Source of the DNA: Rhodococcus tukisamuensis NBRC 100609 | Lineage (GTDB): Bacteria; Actinomycetota; Actinomycetes; Mycobacteriales; Mycobacteriaceae | Reading direction: 5' to 3' | Length of the DNA stretch: 64,000 bases | Assembly (NCBI RefSeq): GCF_001894985.1 | Contig: NZ_BCXG01000023.1 | Coordinates: forward strand, 1 to 64,000 | Part shown: in pieces, positions 17,857 to 26,784 of the stretch | How positions within the stretch are numbered: the first letter of the stretch is position 1 | How the letters are laid out: every line of letters starts with the position of its first letter | The notes under the pieces: generated by a model | The model's database searches: none | Seen by the model: the letters and a program-made list of their open reading frames with translations, nothing else | What the model was told of the DNA's origin: nothing | Program-made: the position numbers and the translations under genes

Positions 17857-18873
17857 ATGAGCAAATCCGCGGCCGCCCGGCCCGTGCCGCCCGCCCCGGC
17901 GCAGCCCCGCACGGTGGACCCGGCCGGCGCCCTGTTCGGGATCGCGCTCCCAGTCCTCGCCGCCGCCGCTGGCCTGCTGCTGACCTGGCTCTGGTCGTCG
18001 CGGCTGCCCGCGCCGATCGCCACCCACTGGTCCGGTCAGACGCCCGACGGCTTCGGCTCCGCCTGGTCCACGGCCGCCACGATGGCGATCGTGCTGATGC
18101 TGGTCGGCGGCGGCTGCAGCGCGTTCGCGGCGCTCGCCGGCGCCCAGCTGATGATGCGGCGCACCATGCTGCTGATCGGACTCGGCGTGGTCGGCCTGCT
18201 GACCGCCGCCTGGGTCGCGCTGCTGTGGGCGCAACTGGACATCGCGGACGCGGCGGACGCACGGATGCCGATGTCCGCACTCGCGGTGGGCCTGGTCATC
18301 GGCCTCGCCGTCGGGGTCCTGGGCGCCGCCCTGCTGCGCGAGCACCGCGAGCGCGCCGCGGCAGACGCGCCGCCCGACCCGGGCCTGCCCCGCGGACCGG
18401 TGGAGCTGCCGATCGTCGACCAGCTGGGCCTGAGCACCGTCGCCGCCGCCTGCTGGGTGCTCGGCGGCGGCGCGATCACCGTCGGGCTGTGCCTGCTGGC
18501 CGGCTCCTGGTGGCTGTTCCCGGTGTTCGGCGCGGTGGGACTGCTGACCCTCTCGCTGCTGCGGTATCGGGTCACCGTCGACGAGACCGGCCTGCGCGTG
18601 CGCAACATGGGGATGGACACCGTGCACTACGGCGTCGAGGAGCTGATCGGCGCCAAGGTGGACGAGGTCCAGCCGTTCCGCGACTTCGGCGGGTGGGGCC
18701 TGCGGGTGAAGGGCCGCGGCAACTACGCGGTGGCCACCCGGTCCGGCCCGGCGGTGGTGTTCACCGCGGCGAACGGCCAGCGGCTGACCGTCACCACGGC
18801 GCGCGCGGAGGAGATGGCGGGCGCGCTGAACACTTTGGCGGACAGAAGATTTCACAACCAGCACAGCACCTGA
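17857..18873 (+). CDS. DUF1648-domain membrane protein
   Basis: A 338-residue integral membrane protein. The DUF1648 signature is at about residues 45-65 ([15 protein letters not shown]). Helices are visible near 28-48, 67-90, 102-125, 140-165 and 205-240, followed by a cytoplasmic-looking PH-like C-terminal domain. DUF1648 and SdpI domains frequently occur together, and this gene follows the SdpI-like gene by 59 bp on the same strand. A joint membrane function is likely but its nature is unknown. A 17-bp palindrome (18873-18889) overlaps the stop codon. Confidence 0.78.
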   Translation: MSKSAAARPVPPAPAQPRTVDPAGALFGIALPVLAAAAGLLLTWLWSSRLPAPIATHWSGQTPDGFGSAWSTAATMAIVLMLVGGGCSAFAALAGAQLMMRRTMLLIGLGVVGLLTAAWVALLWAQLDIADAADARMPMSALAVGLVIGLAVGVLGAALLREHRERAAADAPPDPGLPRGPVELPIVDQLGLSTVAAACWVLGGGAITVGLCLLAGSWWLFPVFGAVGLLTLSLLRYRVTVDETGLRVRNMGMDTVHYGVEELIGAKVDEVQPFRDFGGWGLRVKGRGNYAVATRSGPAVVFTAANGQRLTVTTARAEEMAGALNTLADRRFHNQHST

Positions 18874-18930
18874 TCCCGGTCACCGGGATTCGGACATCGG
18901 GCGGTCTGGGCCAGTCCTAGCGTTCGCCTC

Positions 18931-20361
18931 GTGGACCCGAACAGCAGCGCGGCGACGCGCCTCACCGACCTTCTCGACCTCCAACGCCGCGCCCACCTGG
19001 CCGAAGGCCAGAGCAACGCCGAGCAACGGCGCCACCGCATCCAGCGGGTCATCGATCTGCTCGTGGCCCGCGCCGACGACATCGCCAAGGCCCTGGACGC
19101 CGACTTCGGCGGACGCCCCGAGGGTTACTCGCTGATGAACGACGTGGTCGGCTCCATCACCGCCCTCAAGCACGCGCGCGACAACCTCGACACCTGGATG
19201 GCCCCGGACGAGCGGCCCGTCTTCGCGCCCTACGACCAGCTCGGCGCCCGCGCGCGGGTGCTGCACCAGCCGAAGGGCACGGTCGGGATCATCGGCACCT
19301 GGAACGCCCCGGTGTACACCCTGATGAGCCCGCTCGCCGGGGTGCTCGCCGCCGGCAACCGGGCCGTCCTCAAGCCGTCGGAGGTGGTGCCGCGCACCGC
19401 GGAGGTGCTGGCCGACGCGGTGGCCACCCTGCTCGACCCCGCCGAGGTCGCCATCGTCACCGGTGGCCCCGACGTCGCCGACGCGCTCACGTCGCTGCCG
19501 CTCGACCACCTCGTCTTCACCGGCAGCAGCGCGGTCGGCAAGCTCGTGATGGCCAACGCGGCGCAGAACCTGGTGCCGGTGACCCTCGAACTCGGCGGCA
19601 AGTCCCCGACCGTGATCGGACGCGGCGCCGACCTCGCCGACGCCGCCCACCGCATCGCCGTCGGCAAGGCCACCAACGGCGGCCAGATCTGCGTCAGCCC
19701 CGACACCGTGCACGTGCCCCGCGAACGCATCGACGAGTTCGTCACCGCGCTGCGCGAGGCATACACCGCGCTGCTGCCGACGATCGACGGCAACGCAGAC
19801 GCTGTCGCGATCGTCAGTGACCGGCACGCCGCCCGGATCGACGGCTACGTCGCCGACGCCGCCGACCGCGGGGCCCGCGTCGAGTCCGCGCCGGACGTCC
19901 CGCTGCCCGCCACCGGCCGCCGCCGGCCGCTGCGGATGGTGATCGAGCCGCCCGCCGATGCCGTCATCCGGCAGGAGGAGATCTTCGGCCCCGCCGTCGT
20001 GCTGCTCGGATACGACGCGATCGACGAGGTGGTCGACGCAATCAACGCGGGACCGAAGCCGTTGGCACTGTACTACTTCGGCACCGACACCGCGGAGCAG
20101 GAGGCCGTCGTCGGCCGTACCTCCTCCGGCGGCGTGACGATCAACGAGGTGATGATGCACCCCGGCCTGCAGGACGCCCCGTTCGGCGGCGTCGGCGCGT
20201 CCGGCATGGGCCACTACAACGGCCGCGAGGGCTTCCTCGAGTTCAGCCACGCCCGCGCCGTCTACGAGTCCGCGGGACCGGACCTGCGCGGCGAGTGGGG
20301 CATGCTGCCGCCGTACACCGACCAGTTCCGCGCCATGATGGCCGCCCAGGTCACCCCGTAA
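18931..20361 (+). CDS. Coniferyl-type aldehyde dehydrogenase (ALDH class 3)
   Basis: A 476-residue NAD(P)-dependent aldehyde dehydrogenase. The general base Glu is in LELGGKSP (about 216) and the catalytic Cys is in GQICVSPD (about 250). The sequence resembles the coniferyl aldehyde dehydrogenase subfamily, which oxidises aromatic and long-chain aldehydes to acids. It lies 39 bp upstream of an alcohol dehydrogenase on the same strand, so the pair would convert an alcohol to the acid. The GTG start lies 7 nt after a TAGCGT box, suggesting a leaderless transcript. Confidence 0.9.
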   Translation: MDPNSSAATRLTDLLDLQRRAHLAEGQSNAEQRRHRIQRVIDLLVARADDIAKALDADFGGRPEGYSLMNDVVGSITALKHARDNLDTWMAPDERPVFAPYDQLGARARVLHQPKGTVGIIGTWNAPVYTLMSPLAGVLAAGNRAVLKPSEVVPRTAEVLADAVATLLDPAEVAIVTGGPDVADALTSLPLDHLVFTGSSAVGKLVMANAAQNLVPVTLELGGKSPTVIGRGADLADAAHRIAVGKATNGGQICVSPDTVHVPRERIDEFVTALREAYTALLPTIDGNADAVAIVSDRHAARIDGYVADAADRGARVESAPDVPLPATGRRRPLRMVIEPPADAVIRQEEIFGPAVVLLGYDAIDEVVDAINAGPKPLALYYFGTDTAEQEAVVGRTSSGGVTINEVMMHPGLQDAPFGGVGASGMGHYNGREGFLEFSHARAVYESAGPDLRGEWGMLPPYTDQFRAMMAAQVTP

Positions 20362-20400
20362 CACCCTGTTCCGCATCATCTTTCAACGAGGAGACATTCA

Positions 20401-21519
20401 GTGAAGACCCGCGGCGCGATCATCCGCAGCACCCCCGGCACCTACGAGGTGGTCGAGATGGACCTCGACGCGCCCCGGCGGGGCGAGATCACCGTCAAGA
20501 TGGTGGCGTCGGGCCTGTGCCACTCCGACGACCACGTGGCCCTCGGCGACCACGCCGTGGGCGTCTACCCGATCTGCGGTGGGCACGAGGGCGCCGGCGT
20601 CGTCGTCGAGGTGGGACCGGAGACAACGGGTTTCGCCGAGGGCGACCATGTGCTGTTCTCCTTCGTCGCGGGCTGCGGACGCTGCCGCTGGTGCGCGAAG
20701 GGGCTGCAGAACCTGTGCGACCGCGGCGCCGCGATCATGACCGGCAGCCGCCCGGACGACCCGACCAGCTTCCGGCTGAGCCTGGACGGGCAGCCGGTGG
20801 CCCAGACCTGCGGGCTGTCCACGTTCAGCGAGTACACCACCGTCAGCACCGACTCCGCGGTCAGGGTCCAGGACAAGAGCCTGCCGCTCGAGGTGCTGTG
20901 CCTGCTGGGCTGCGGTGTCGGCACCGGCTGGGGTGCGGCGGTGAACTCCGCGCAGGTGTACCCGGGTCAGACGGTGATCGTGATGGGCGTCGGGGGCATC
21001 GGCATCAACGCGGTGCAGGGCGCCGCTCACGCCGGCGCCGCGCACATCCTGGCCGTGGACCCGGTGGCGTTCAAGCGCGAGAGTGCACTGAAGTTCGGTG
21101 CCACCCAAGCCTTCTCGAACATGGAGGAGGCCACCGAGGTGGCCCGTTCGCTGACCAACGGGCAGGGCGCCGACGCGGCCATCGTCACCGTCGGGGTGAC
21201 CACGGGCGAACACATCGCGCAGGCCTTCTCGGCGATCCGCAAGGCCGGGGTGTGCGTGGTGACCGGCCTCGGCATGATGACCGACGTCGGCATCCCGATC
21301 AGCCCGATGGAGCTGACGCTCTACCAGAAGCGGCTGCAGGGCTCGCTCTTCGGTGCGTCGGCGCCCAGCGCGGACATCCCGTGGCTCATCGACCTCTACA
21401 CCGCCGGCAAGCTCGAGCTCGACGGCCTGGTCACTCGCACCTACACCCTCGACGAGGTGGCCCGCGGGTTCGAGGACATGCACGCCGGGCAGAACCTGCG
21501 CGGCGTGATCGTCTTCTGA
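20401..21519 (+). CDS. NDMA-dependent (mycofactocin-type) alcohol dehydrogenase
   Basis: A 372-residue zinc-dependent medium-chain dehydrogenase of the NDMA-dependent family. Catalytic zinc ligands appear in SGLCHSDDH and GGHEGAG, and the structural zinc Cys cluster in CGRCRWCAKGLQNLC. GVGGIG is the NAD site. In this family the nicotinamide stays bound and is reoxidised by the peptide cofactor mycofactocin. That implies a mycofactocin operon elsewhere in this genome. A GAGGAG site precedes the GTG start. It forms an alcohol-to-acid pathway with the upstream aldehyde dehydrogenase. Confidence 0.9.
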   Translation: MKTRGAIIRSTPGTYEVVEMDLDAPRRGEITVKMVASGLCHSDDHVALGDHAVGVYPICGGHEGAGVVVEVGPETTGFAEGDHVLFSFVAGCGRCRWCAKGLQNLCDRGAAIMTGSRPDDPTSFRLSLDGQPVAQTCGLSTFSEYTTVSTDSAVRVQDKSLPLEVLCLLGCGVGTGWGAAVNSAQVYPGQTVIVMGVGGIGINAVQGAAHAGAAHILAVDPVAFKRESALKFGATQAFSNMEEATEVARSLTNGQGADAAIVTVGVTTGEHIAQAFSAIRKAGVCVVTGLGMMTDVGIPISPMELTLYQKRLQGSLFGASAPSADIPWLIDLYTAGKLELDGLVTRTYTLDEVARGFEDMHAGQNLRGVIVF

Positions 21520-21588
21520 TCCCGCTCGTGCGGACGCTCCGCCACCGTCGGGCCGAACAGGGCCCTACGGTGCGCGGGCGTCGACCCG

Positions 21589-21632
21589 GGGCGTGTCTCC
21601 CAATCCCGCAACGGGGATCGGGAGACATGCCC
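21589..21632. terminator. Bidirectional terminator after the alcohol dehydrogenase
   Basis: A 19-bp stem with two G-U type positions and a 6-nt loop. It lies between the alcohol dehydrogenase and the convergent small secreted protein gene, touching the latter's stop codon. Confidence 0.75.
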
Positions 21633-21982
21633 TAACTGGAAATGCCGGGAAGGGTCTTCAGCCAGACGCGCACTACCACCCCCAGTTCGTCGGGGAGGAC
21701 GCGGAAAGGACCAACACAGCCGGGGGCCTCTCCTGCCGAGAACCCCGGGCAGGGATCGCTGCTGCCCACAGCAGCGCTGCCCGCCTCAAGGCTGCCCGCA
21801 GCGCTGCCCGCCTCCTGGGCCGGTGGGGCAAAAATGGCTCCGGCGAGATCGGAGAGCGAACCGCCAGAGGCGGGGCCAGGCTCCTCGGCTGACGCGGTGC
21901 CCCCACCGAGGGCCAGGCCACCGCCGAGCAGTGCCGCCGCGACCAGGACGGACGCGCCACGGCGCGCCAGATTTCGAGACAT
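21632..21982 (-). CDS. Small secreted protein, function unknown
   Basis: A 116-residue protein. It has a clear signal peptide (residues 1-32: Arg-rich start, a Leu/Ala/Gly core, cleavage at TASA-EE), then an Ala/Gly/Ser-rich segment and two Cys residues (in PCPGF and GCVGPF) that could form a disulphide. I recognise no family. GAAGGAAG precedes the ATG. It is alone on its strand. The 21983-22194 gap upstream holds only the LysR terminator. Confidence 0.65.
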   Translation of the reverse strand: MSRNLARRGASVLVAAALLGGGLALGGGTASAEEPGPASGGSLSDLAGAIFAPPAQEAGSAAGSLEAGSAAVGSSDPCPGFSAGEAPGCVGPFRVLPDELGVVVRVWLKTLPGISS

Positions 21983-22125
21983 GCAACTTCCTTCGTTCGA
22001 ATTTGTAGAACCGGGGCGACCACCCCCGACGCGGCGCCCCCCGACCGAGCCAGAATAGGGCGAATCGGCCAGCCCGGCAGCCGAATAGGATTCGAGTTTC
22101 CGCAGGCCACAGCGTTAAACACGAC

Positions 22126-22165
22126 CGGCGGCAGGATCCCCCACCGCGCGGTGGTCCTGCCGCCG
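22126..22165 (-). terminator. Terminator downstream of the LysR gene
   Basis: An interrupted stem: 11 bp (CGGCGGCAGGA and complement), a small bulge, then CCACC paired with GGTGG around a GCGC loop. On the minus strand it is followed by a GTTTAA stretch. It lies 30 bp after the LysR stop. Confidence 0.6.
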
Positions 22166-22194
22166 TGGATCCCGCTCACTTGGGTGATTCGGAC

Positions 22195-23055
22195 CTAGCT
22201 GCGCCGCAGACGCCGCTCGTTGGCGAGGATGGCCGCGGTCAGCGCCGCCTCGGGTCCGGTGGCGGGCCGGGGCCGGCGCATCAGCACGAAGTCGGCGTCG
22301 CCCGGGTCCGGGAGCACGTGCCCGGGCAGCGGCGCCAGGCCGCCGGGCAGCAGCGACTCCGCGTGCACGACGTACCCGAGCCCGGCGAGCACCGCCGCCC
22401 GCAACCCCAGCAGGCTGTCGGTGACGCAGGTGGTCCGCCAGACCAGGCCGGCCCGCTCCATCGCCTCCATCGCGGCCCGCCGGGTGATGCTGGGCGGGGG
22501 ATAGGTGACCAGCGGGACGGGTCCCTGCGACAGGTCGGGCGCGTCCGCGCCGCGCGGTCCCGCCCACACCAGGGCGTCGCGCCAGACCAGTTCACCGTGC
22601 CGTTCGCCGGGCCGGCGCATGCCGAACGCGAGGTCCAGCTCGCCGGCCGACACCTTGGCACCGAGCGTCTCGCTGAGCCCGACGGTGAGCTCCAGGTCGA
22701 TCCGGGGGTGGCTGCGGCGGAAGTCGAGCAGCACCTCCGGCAGTTCCGCGGCGACGAGGTCGTCCGACGCCCCGAACCGCAGCCGCCCGGACAGCTCGGC
22801 CTCGGCGAAGTACGCCTGCGCCTGCTGCGAGACGTCGAGCACGGTGCGGGCGAAGCCGAGCATGGCGGCGCCGTCCGCGGTGAGTTCGAGGTTGCGGGTG
22901 TCTCGGCGGAACAGTTCCCGGCCGACGGACTTCTCGAGCCGCGCGACGTGCCCGCTCACCGTCGACTGGCGCAGGCCGAGCTGCCTGCCCGCGGCCGTGA
23001 ACCCGCCGGCGCGCTCGACGGCGACGAAGCTGCGCAGCAGCACCGGATCCAGCAT
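22195..23055 (-). CDS. LysR-family transcriptional regulator
   Basis: A 286-residue LysR regulator. The N-terminal winged helix (about residues 3-62) contains AGRQLGLRQSTVSGHVARLE, and the substrate-binding domain follows from about 88. It is transcribed divergently from the BASS transporter gene, the standard LysR arrangement with its target. A T-N11-A type inverted repeat lies between the two genes at 23072-23086. The ligand is unknown. Confidence 0.88.
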   Translation of the reverse strand: MLDPVLLRSFVAVERAGGFTAAGRQLGLRQSTVSGHVARLEKSVGRELFRRDTRNLELTADGAAMLGFARTVLDVSQQAQAYFAEAELSGRLRFGASDDLVAAELPEVLLDFRRSHPRIDLELTVGLSETLGAKVSAGELDLAFGMRRPGERHGELVWRDALVWAGPRGADAPDLSQGPVPLVTYPPPSITRRAAMEAMERAGLVWRTTCVTDSLLGLRAAVLAGLGYVVHAESLLPGGLAPLPGHVLPDPGDADFVLMRRPRPATGPEAALTAAILANERRLRRS

Positions 23056-23071
23056 TCGCCATATTTATCAT

Positions 23072-23086
23072 GTTCCGCGATGGAAC
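23072..23086. promoter_or_regulatory. LysR-type box between the LysR and transporter genes
   Basis: GTTCCGCGATGGAAC contains 5-bp inverted arms around a 5-bp centre and fits the T-N11-A pattern. It lies 17 bp upstream of the LysR start in a local AT-rich pocket, so it is a candidate autoregulatory and activation site. Confidence 0.5.
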
Positions 23087-23140
23087 TAAACGATCTGATC
23101 GACTTCTCCGATACGCCGCCGCCGAACTACCGTGGTCGTC

Positions 23141-24139
23141 GTGAAGTTTCTCTCCAGGTTCTACATCGACGGGTTCATCCTGTCGATCATCGCCGTCGCG
23201 GTACTGGCCAGCATCTTCCCGGCCCAGGGGACCGCGGCGGAGGTACTCGGGTGGGCCACCAAGGTCGCCATCTTCCTGCTGTTCCTGCTCTACGGCGCCC
23301 GGCTGCACCCCCGCGAGGCGCTCGCCGGCCTGACCCACTGGCGGCTGCACTCGGTGGTGTTCGCGGCGACGTTCGTGCTGTTCCCACTGCTGGGGCTGGC
23401 ATTGAAGGTGCTCGAGCCGACCCTGCTGAGCGGCGGGCTGTACACCGGCGTGCTGTACCTGTGCCTGGTGCCCTCGACGGTGCAGTCGTCGATCGCCTTC
23501 ACCTCCATCGCCCGCGGCAACGTGCCGGGGGCCATGGTCAGCGCCACCCTGTCCAACATGGCCGGGGTGTTCCTGACCCCGGCGCTGGTGATCCTCCTGA
23601 TGAACACCACCGGCGAGGCGCACGTGGACGCCTCCTCGGTGCTCGACATCGTCGTGCAGCTGCTGCTGCCGTTCGTGCTGGGCCAGCTGTTGCGGCCGCT
23701 GATCGCGGACTGGCTGCAGCGCAACGCCGCCCCCACCAAGCTCGTCGACCGCGGCTCGATCCTGCTGGTGGTCTACGCGGCCTTCAGCGCAGGCATGGTC
23801 GAAAACGCGTGGGCCGGGCTCTCCCCGTGGCAGGTCGTCGGGCTGGTCGCGGTGATGTGCGGGCTGCTGGCCGTGGTGCTGGCCGTCACCTGGTTCGCGG
23901 GCCGGCGGCTGGGCTTCCCGGTGGCGGACCAGATCGTCATCGTCTTCTGCGGTTCCAAGAAGTCCCTCGCCACCGGCCTGCCGATGGCGACGGTGCTGTT
24001 CGCCGGGCAGCCGATCGGCCTGATCGTGCTGCCGCTGATGATCTTCCACCAGATCCAGCTGATCGTGTGCGCGGCCTTGGCCCAGCGGTACGCGCGGCGG
24101 GCGGACCCGCAGCCGGAGCAGGCGGTCGCCGGCCACTGA
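23141..24139 (+). CDS. Bile acid:sodium symporter (BASS) family transporter
   Basis: A 332-residue membrane protein with about ten hydrophobic segments, of the YfeH-like BASS group (PF13593 type). The start reads MKFLSRFYIDGF, and conserved parts include GARLHPREAL near residue 60 and FCGSKKSLATGLPMA near 268. BASS proteins import organic anions, including bile acids, with sodium; this subgroup's substrate is not established. The GTG at 23141 is chosen because it lies 7 nt after a TACCGT box (leaderless pattern); a GTG at 23132 is possible. It is divergent from the LysR gene. A link to the steroid cluster is only a guess. Confidence 0.82.
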   Translation: MKFLSRFYIDGFILSIIAVAVLASIFPAQGTAAEVLGWATKVAIFLLFLLYGARLHPREALAGLTHWRLHSVVFAATFVLFPLLGLALKVLEPTLLSGGLYTGVLYLCLVPSTVQSSIAFTSIARGNVPGAMVSATLSNMAGVFLTPALVILLMNTTGEAHVDASSVLDIVVQLLLPFVLGQLLRPLIADWLQRNAAPTKLVDRGSILLVVYAAFSAGMVENAWAGLSPWQVVGLVAVMCGLLAVVLAVTWFAGRRLGFPVADQIVIVFCGSKKSLATGLPMATVLFAGQPIGLIVLPLMIFHQIQLIVCAALAQRYARRADPQPEQAVAGH

Positions 24140-24224
24140 GGTCCTCGTCGCGACTGAGGTCCTCGTCGCGACTGAGGTCCTCGTCGCGACTGAGGTCCAT
24201 GTCACGACTGAGGTCCATGTCACG
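24135..24224. repeat. Five tandem copies of an 18-bp repeat
   Basis: Three identical units of ACTGAGGTCCTCGTCGCG are followed by two units of ACTGAGGTCCATGTCACG, without gaps. The first unit contains the stop codon of the BASS gene. Because 18 is a multiple of 3, the array is open in several frames, but no protein start or ribosome binding site supports translation. Confidence 0.9.
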
Positions 24225-24235
24225 GAAATCGGATC

Positions 24236-24266
24236 GGGCACCAGGGGATTCGTCCCCCTGGTGCCC
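24236..24266 (+). terminator. Terminator downstream of the transporter gene
   Basis: A 12-bp perfect stem (GGGCACCAGGGG and complement) with a 7-nt loop. It lies after the 18-bp repeat array and before the nuclease gene. No U-tract follows. Confidence 0.65.
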
Positions 24267-24313
24267 GGATGACCATAATCGGGTGGTCCGATCCGTGAAA
24301 AGGAGTACTCCTG

Positions 24314-25051
24314 TTGAGTTTTCGTACCGTCAGCGGCCGCCGTAGCACCCTCGTCGCCCTGTGTGCGGCCGCCCTGGTGGCGACCGGTTGCAGCACCCTC
24401 CCGGCCGACGCCGCACCGACCGAGGGCGGTTCCTTCCCCGGCGCCAGCGCCGTGCGCTCGACGCTCGACACCCTGCCGGTCAAGGGCCGCGCCCCCAAGA
24501 CCGGCTACAGCCGTGACGAGTTCGGGCCGTCGTGGACGGACGACGTCCGCGTGGACGGCGGGCACAACGGCTGCGACACCCGCAACGACATCCTCGAACG
24601 GGACCTGACCAACGAGACCTACAAGCCGGGGACGCGGGACTGCGTCGTGGCCACCGGCACCCTGGCCGACCCCTACACCGGCAAGACCATCGACTTCGTC
24701 CGCGGCCAGGACACCTCGAGCGCCGTGCAGATCGACCACGTCGTGGCGCTGTCCGACTCCTGGCAGAAGGGCGCGCAGCAGCTCGATCCGCAGACCCGCA
24801 AGGACTTCGCCAACGACCCCCGCAACCTGCTCGCCTCCGACGGGCCGGCGAACCAGCAGAAGTCCGACAGCGACGCCGCGTCCTGGCTGCCGCCCAACAA
24901 GGCCTACCGCTGCACCTACGTGGCCAAGCAGGTGGAGGTGAAGGCGGCCTACCGGCTCTGGGTCACCCAGGCCGAGAAGGACGCCATCTCCCGCGTGCTG
25001 GACACCTGCGCGGACGCGCCGTCCGGCGCCGGGTCCGGTTCCGCCAACTAG
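24314..25051 (+). CDS. Secreted HNH-family nuclease (DUF1524-like), probable lipoprotein
   Basis: A 245-residue exported protein. The signal sequence ends in the lipobox-like LVATGC (Cys about 25), so it is likely lipid-anchored. The nuclease core carries QIDHVVAL (about 138-145), with a DPRNLLAS segment and NQQKSDSDAASWLPP further on, the pattern of GmrSD/DUF1524-type HNH enzymes. It would cut DNA at or outside the cell surface. The TTG start is supported by AAAAGGAG 8 nt upstream. It converges on the KAS III gene with 21 bp between stops. Confidence 0.82.
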   Translation: MSFRTVSGRRSTLVALCAAALVATGCSTLPADAAPTEGGSFPGASAVRSTLDTLPVKGRAPKTGYSRDEFGPSWTDDVRVDGGHNGCDTRNDILERDLTNETYKPGTRDCVVATGTLADPYTGKTIDFVRGQDTSSAVQIDHVVALSDSWQKGAQQLDPQTRKDFANDPRNLLASDGPANQQKSDSDAASWLPPNKAYRCTYVAKQVEVKAAYRLWVTQAEKDAISRVLDTCADAPSGAGSGSAN

Positions 25052-25072
25052 CCCTCGTCCCGGCAACCCTCC

Positions 25073-26134
25073 TCAGCCGTCCGACGGGGCGCGGCCGTCC
25101 GGTGCCGCGCCCCACCGGACGGCCGCCGACCCGGCGAAGTCGCCGGCGTGCGCGAACGCGGACATCAGCACCAGCGAGCCGTTGGGGATGCGGCCGGCCC
25201 GGTTCTCGGTGTCCAGGGTGACCGGGATGCCGGCCCCGAACAGGTTGCCGCACTCGTCGAAGGTGTCGGGATGACGGTCAGACGAAAGTTCCAGTGCCTC
25301 ACGCCAATTGCGCAGGAACAGGCGATTCGGCTGGTTGGTGACGAAGGTGTCGACGGTCCGCGGGTCGATGCCGAGGCGGTCGCACAGGGCGCGCGAGACC
25401 TCGGGGACCAGCCGGTTGCCGCGGGCGAACACCTTCGCGATCTTGCTGTCGCTGAAGGCGATCCGGAACTGCCCCGGGCCCGGCTCCCAGTACTTGCGCG
25501 GCGGGTCCACCTCGCCGGTCATGTCGCCGTGGAACTCTCCGTAGGACCGGCATTCGACCCCGAGTACCGGCGCCTCGTCCGCCACCGCCAGCAGCCCCAC
25601 ACCGCAGCCGTCCCCGGGTACCGGCGCCTGCGCCAGCCCGCGCACCTCGGTCTGGGTGAACACCTGCCCGGCGCTGTTCTGGGTGGCGGCGATCAGCGCG
25701 GTCCGGCCGCCGCCGGACTGCAGGATCTGGCGGGCGATCTTCATCATGTAGACGAACGACGCGCAGCCGCTGTTGTGCAGGTCGATCACCCATTCCGGGT
25801 GCGCGCCGAGGCGATGTGCCACCTCGCCCGCGCAGCCGAGCACCGGCAGGTCGGGGAGTTGGGTGTGCGTGATCAGCACGTCGACGTCGGCGATCGCGGC
25901 GGCCCCGTGCCGGTCGATCAGCGGCTCGGCGGCCCGCAGCACCATGTCCGCCGCGCGCTCGCCGTCGGCGACGTGGTGCCGGTACCGCGGCGCCCGGAAC
26001 ATCGGCCCCTTCGGCGCCCGCCGGTTCTTGGCGAACTCCAGGAAGTACTCGGCGGGGACGCGCGTGACGGGCAGGTAGCTGGCGACGTCGACGAGGCTCA
26101 CCGGGGGAGGCGGGGTGGCGGTCACGGCGGTCAC
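25073..26134 (-). CDS. Ketoacyl-ACP synthase III-like enzyme
   Basis: A 353-residue thiolase-fold protein of the KAS III class. The active-site Cys is in NSGCASFVY (about 119-127). The usual His of the HQxN motif is replaced by Asn (TNQPN, near residue 265), while the later Asn (ECGNLFGAGIPV) is kept. Known KAS III relatives with altered triads act as acyltransferases on small molecules. The chosen GTG start overlaps the preceding stop by 4 nt; an ATG 15 nt upstream is possible. It is the last gene of a coupled three-gene operon with an SRPBCC-like and a ThDP enzyme gene. Confidence 0.8.
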   Translation of the reverse strand: MTAVTATPPPPVSLVDVASYLPVTRVPAEYFLEFAKNRRAPKGPMFRAPRYRHHVADGERAADMVLRAAEPLIDRHGAAAIADVDVLITHTQLPDLPVLGCAGEVAHRLGAHPEWVIDLHNSGCASFVYMMKIARQILQSGGGRTALIAATQNSAGQVFTQTEVRGLAQAPVPGDGCGVGLLAVADEAPVLGVECRSYGEFHGDMTGEVDPPRKYWEPGPGQFRIAFSDSKIAKVFARGNRLVPEVSRALCDRLGIDPRTVDTFVTNQPNRLFLRNWREALELSSDRHPDTFDECGNLFGAGIPVTLDTENRAGRIPNGSLVLMSAFAHAGDFAGSAAVRWGAAPDGRAPSDG

Positions 26135-26784
26135 GCTCCCCGCACCCATTCCGGCGTCACCGGGAGCCCGTGGGAGTGCCGGTACTCGGCAATGGCCTTG
26201 AGGTTGTGCATCTCGAGCAGGTGCCCCGGGTAGAAGATGTCCCAGTAGTCACCCACCCATCCGTCGCGGGCCGCCGGGGCGGCGGCGGGAAACGGGTTGC
26301 GGTCGTAGAACGGGTGGCGGCAATTGGTCCACAGCACAACCGATCCCGGCCTGTCGAGCACCGCCTGCGCGTCGACCACCCGCATCAGGTAGATCATCCA
26401 CAGGTGCGCGCCCTGGTCCCATGCGCAGTGGTAGTCCACGGTCATCGCGTCGGGGTTCGCCTCGACCCTGGCGTATACCTCGGTGTCCGCGCCGAGCCGG
26501 TCGTACCCCTGCCACAGTCCGGGTGTGTCGGTCACGGTGAGGCCGCGCAGGCTGTAGGTCCACTCCTCCAGGGAACGGATGTGCGCGAGGTAGTCGTACA
26601 GCTGCCGCGGCGGACAGTCCACGTAGCCGTGGAGCGTGCAGTACTCGCCGTAGACCTGCTCGTGCGGGTACACCGAGTGCAGCATCTCCGCGACCATCGG
26701 CTCGGCCGTCTCGATGTCGGTGGACTCGATGCGATGGACCTGCGGGATCGCCTCCGGGGCAATGTCGTCGAGCGCTGCGGTCAC
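26131..26784 (-). CDS. SRPBCC-like protein in the ThDP/KAS III operon
   Basis: A 217-residue protein with features of the SRPBCC (START/cyclase) fold. These include the GYVDCPPRQLYDYLAHIRSL segment (about 53-72), typical of its ligand-cavity start, and a later HLWMIYLMRV strand. The C-terminus is rich in aromatic and His residues (YWDIFYPGHLLEMHNLK). SRPBCC members bind hydrophobic ligands or act as cyclases and aromatases in polyketide pathways. The GTG start overlaps the ThDP gene's stop by 4 nt, and its stop overlaps the KAS III start, so all three are translationally coupled. The exact activity is unknown. Confidence 0.65.
   Translation of the reverse strand: MTAALDDIAPEAIPQVHRIESTDIETAEPMVAEMLHSVYPHEQVYGEYCTLHGYVDCPPRQLYDYLAHIRSLEEWTYSLRGLTVTDTPGLWQGYDRLGADTEVYARVEANPDAMTVDYHCAWDQGAHLWMIYLMRVVDAQAVLDRPGSVVLWTNCRHPFYDRNPFPAAAPAARDGWVGDYWDIFYPGHLLEMHNLKAIAEYRHSHGLPVTPEWVRGA

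Noticed and set aside
14302-18864. A 1520-residue extended LeuS
   Set aside because: The extra N-terminal 560 residues are antisense to the SdpI-like and DUF1648 genes and have no synthetase homology.
24135-24224. CRISPR array
   Set aside because: The 18-bp units are contiguous without spacers and no cas genes are present.
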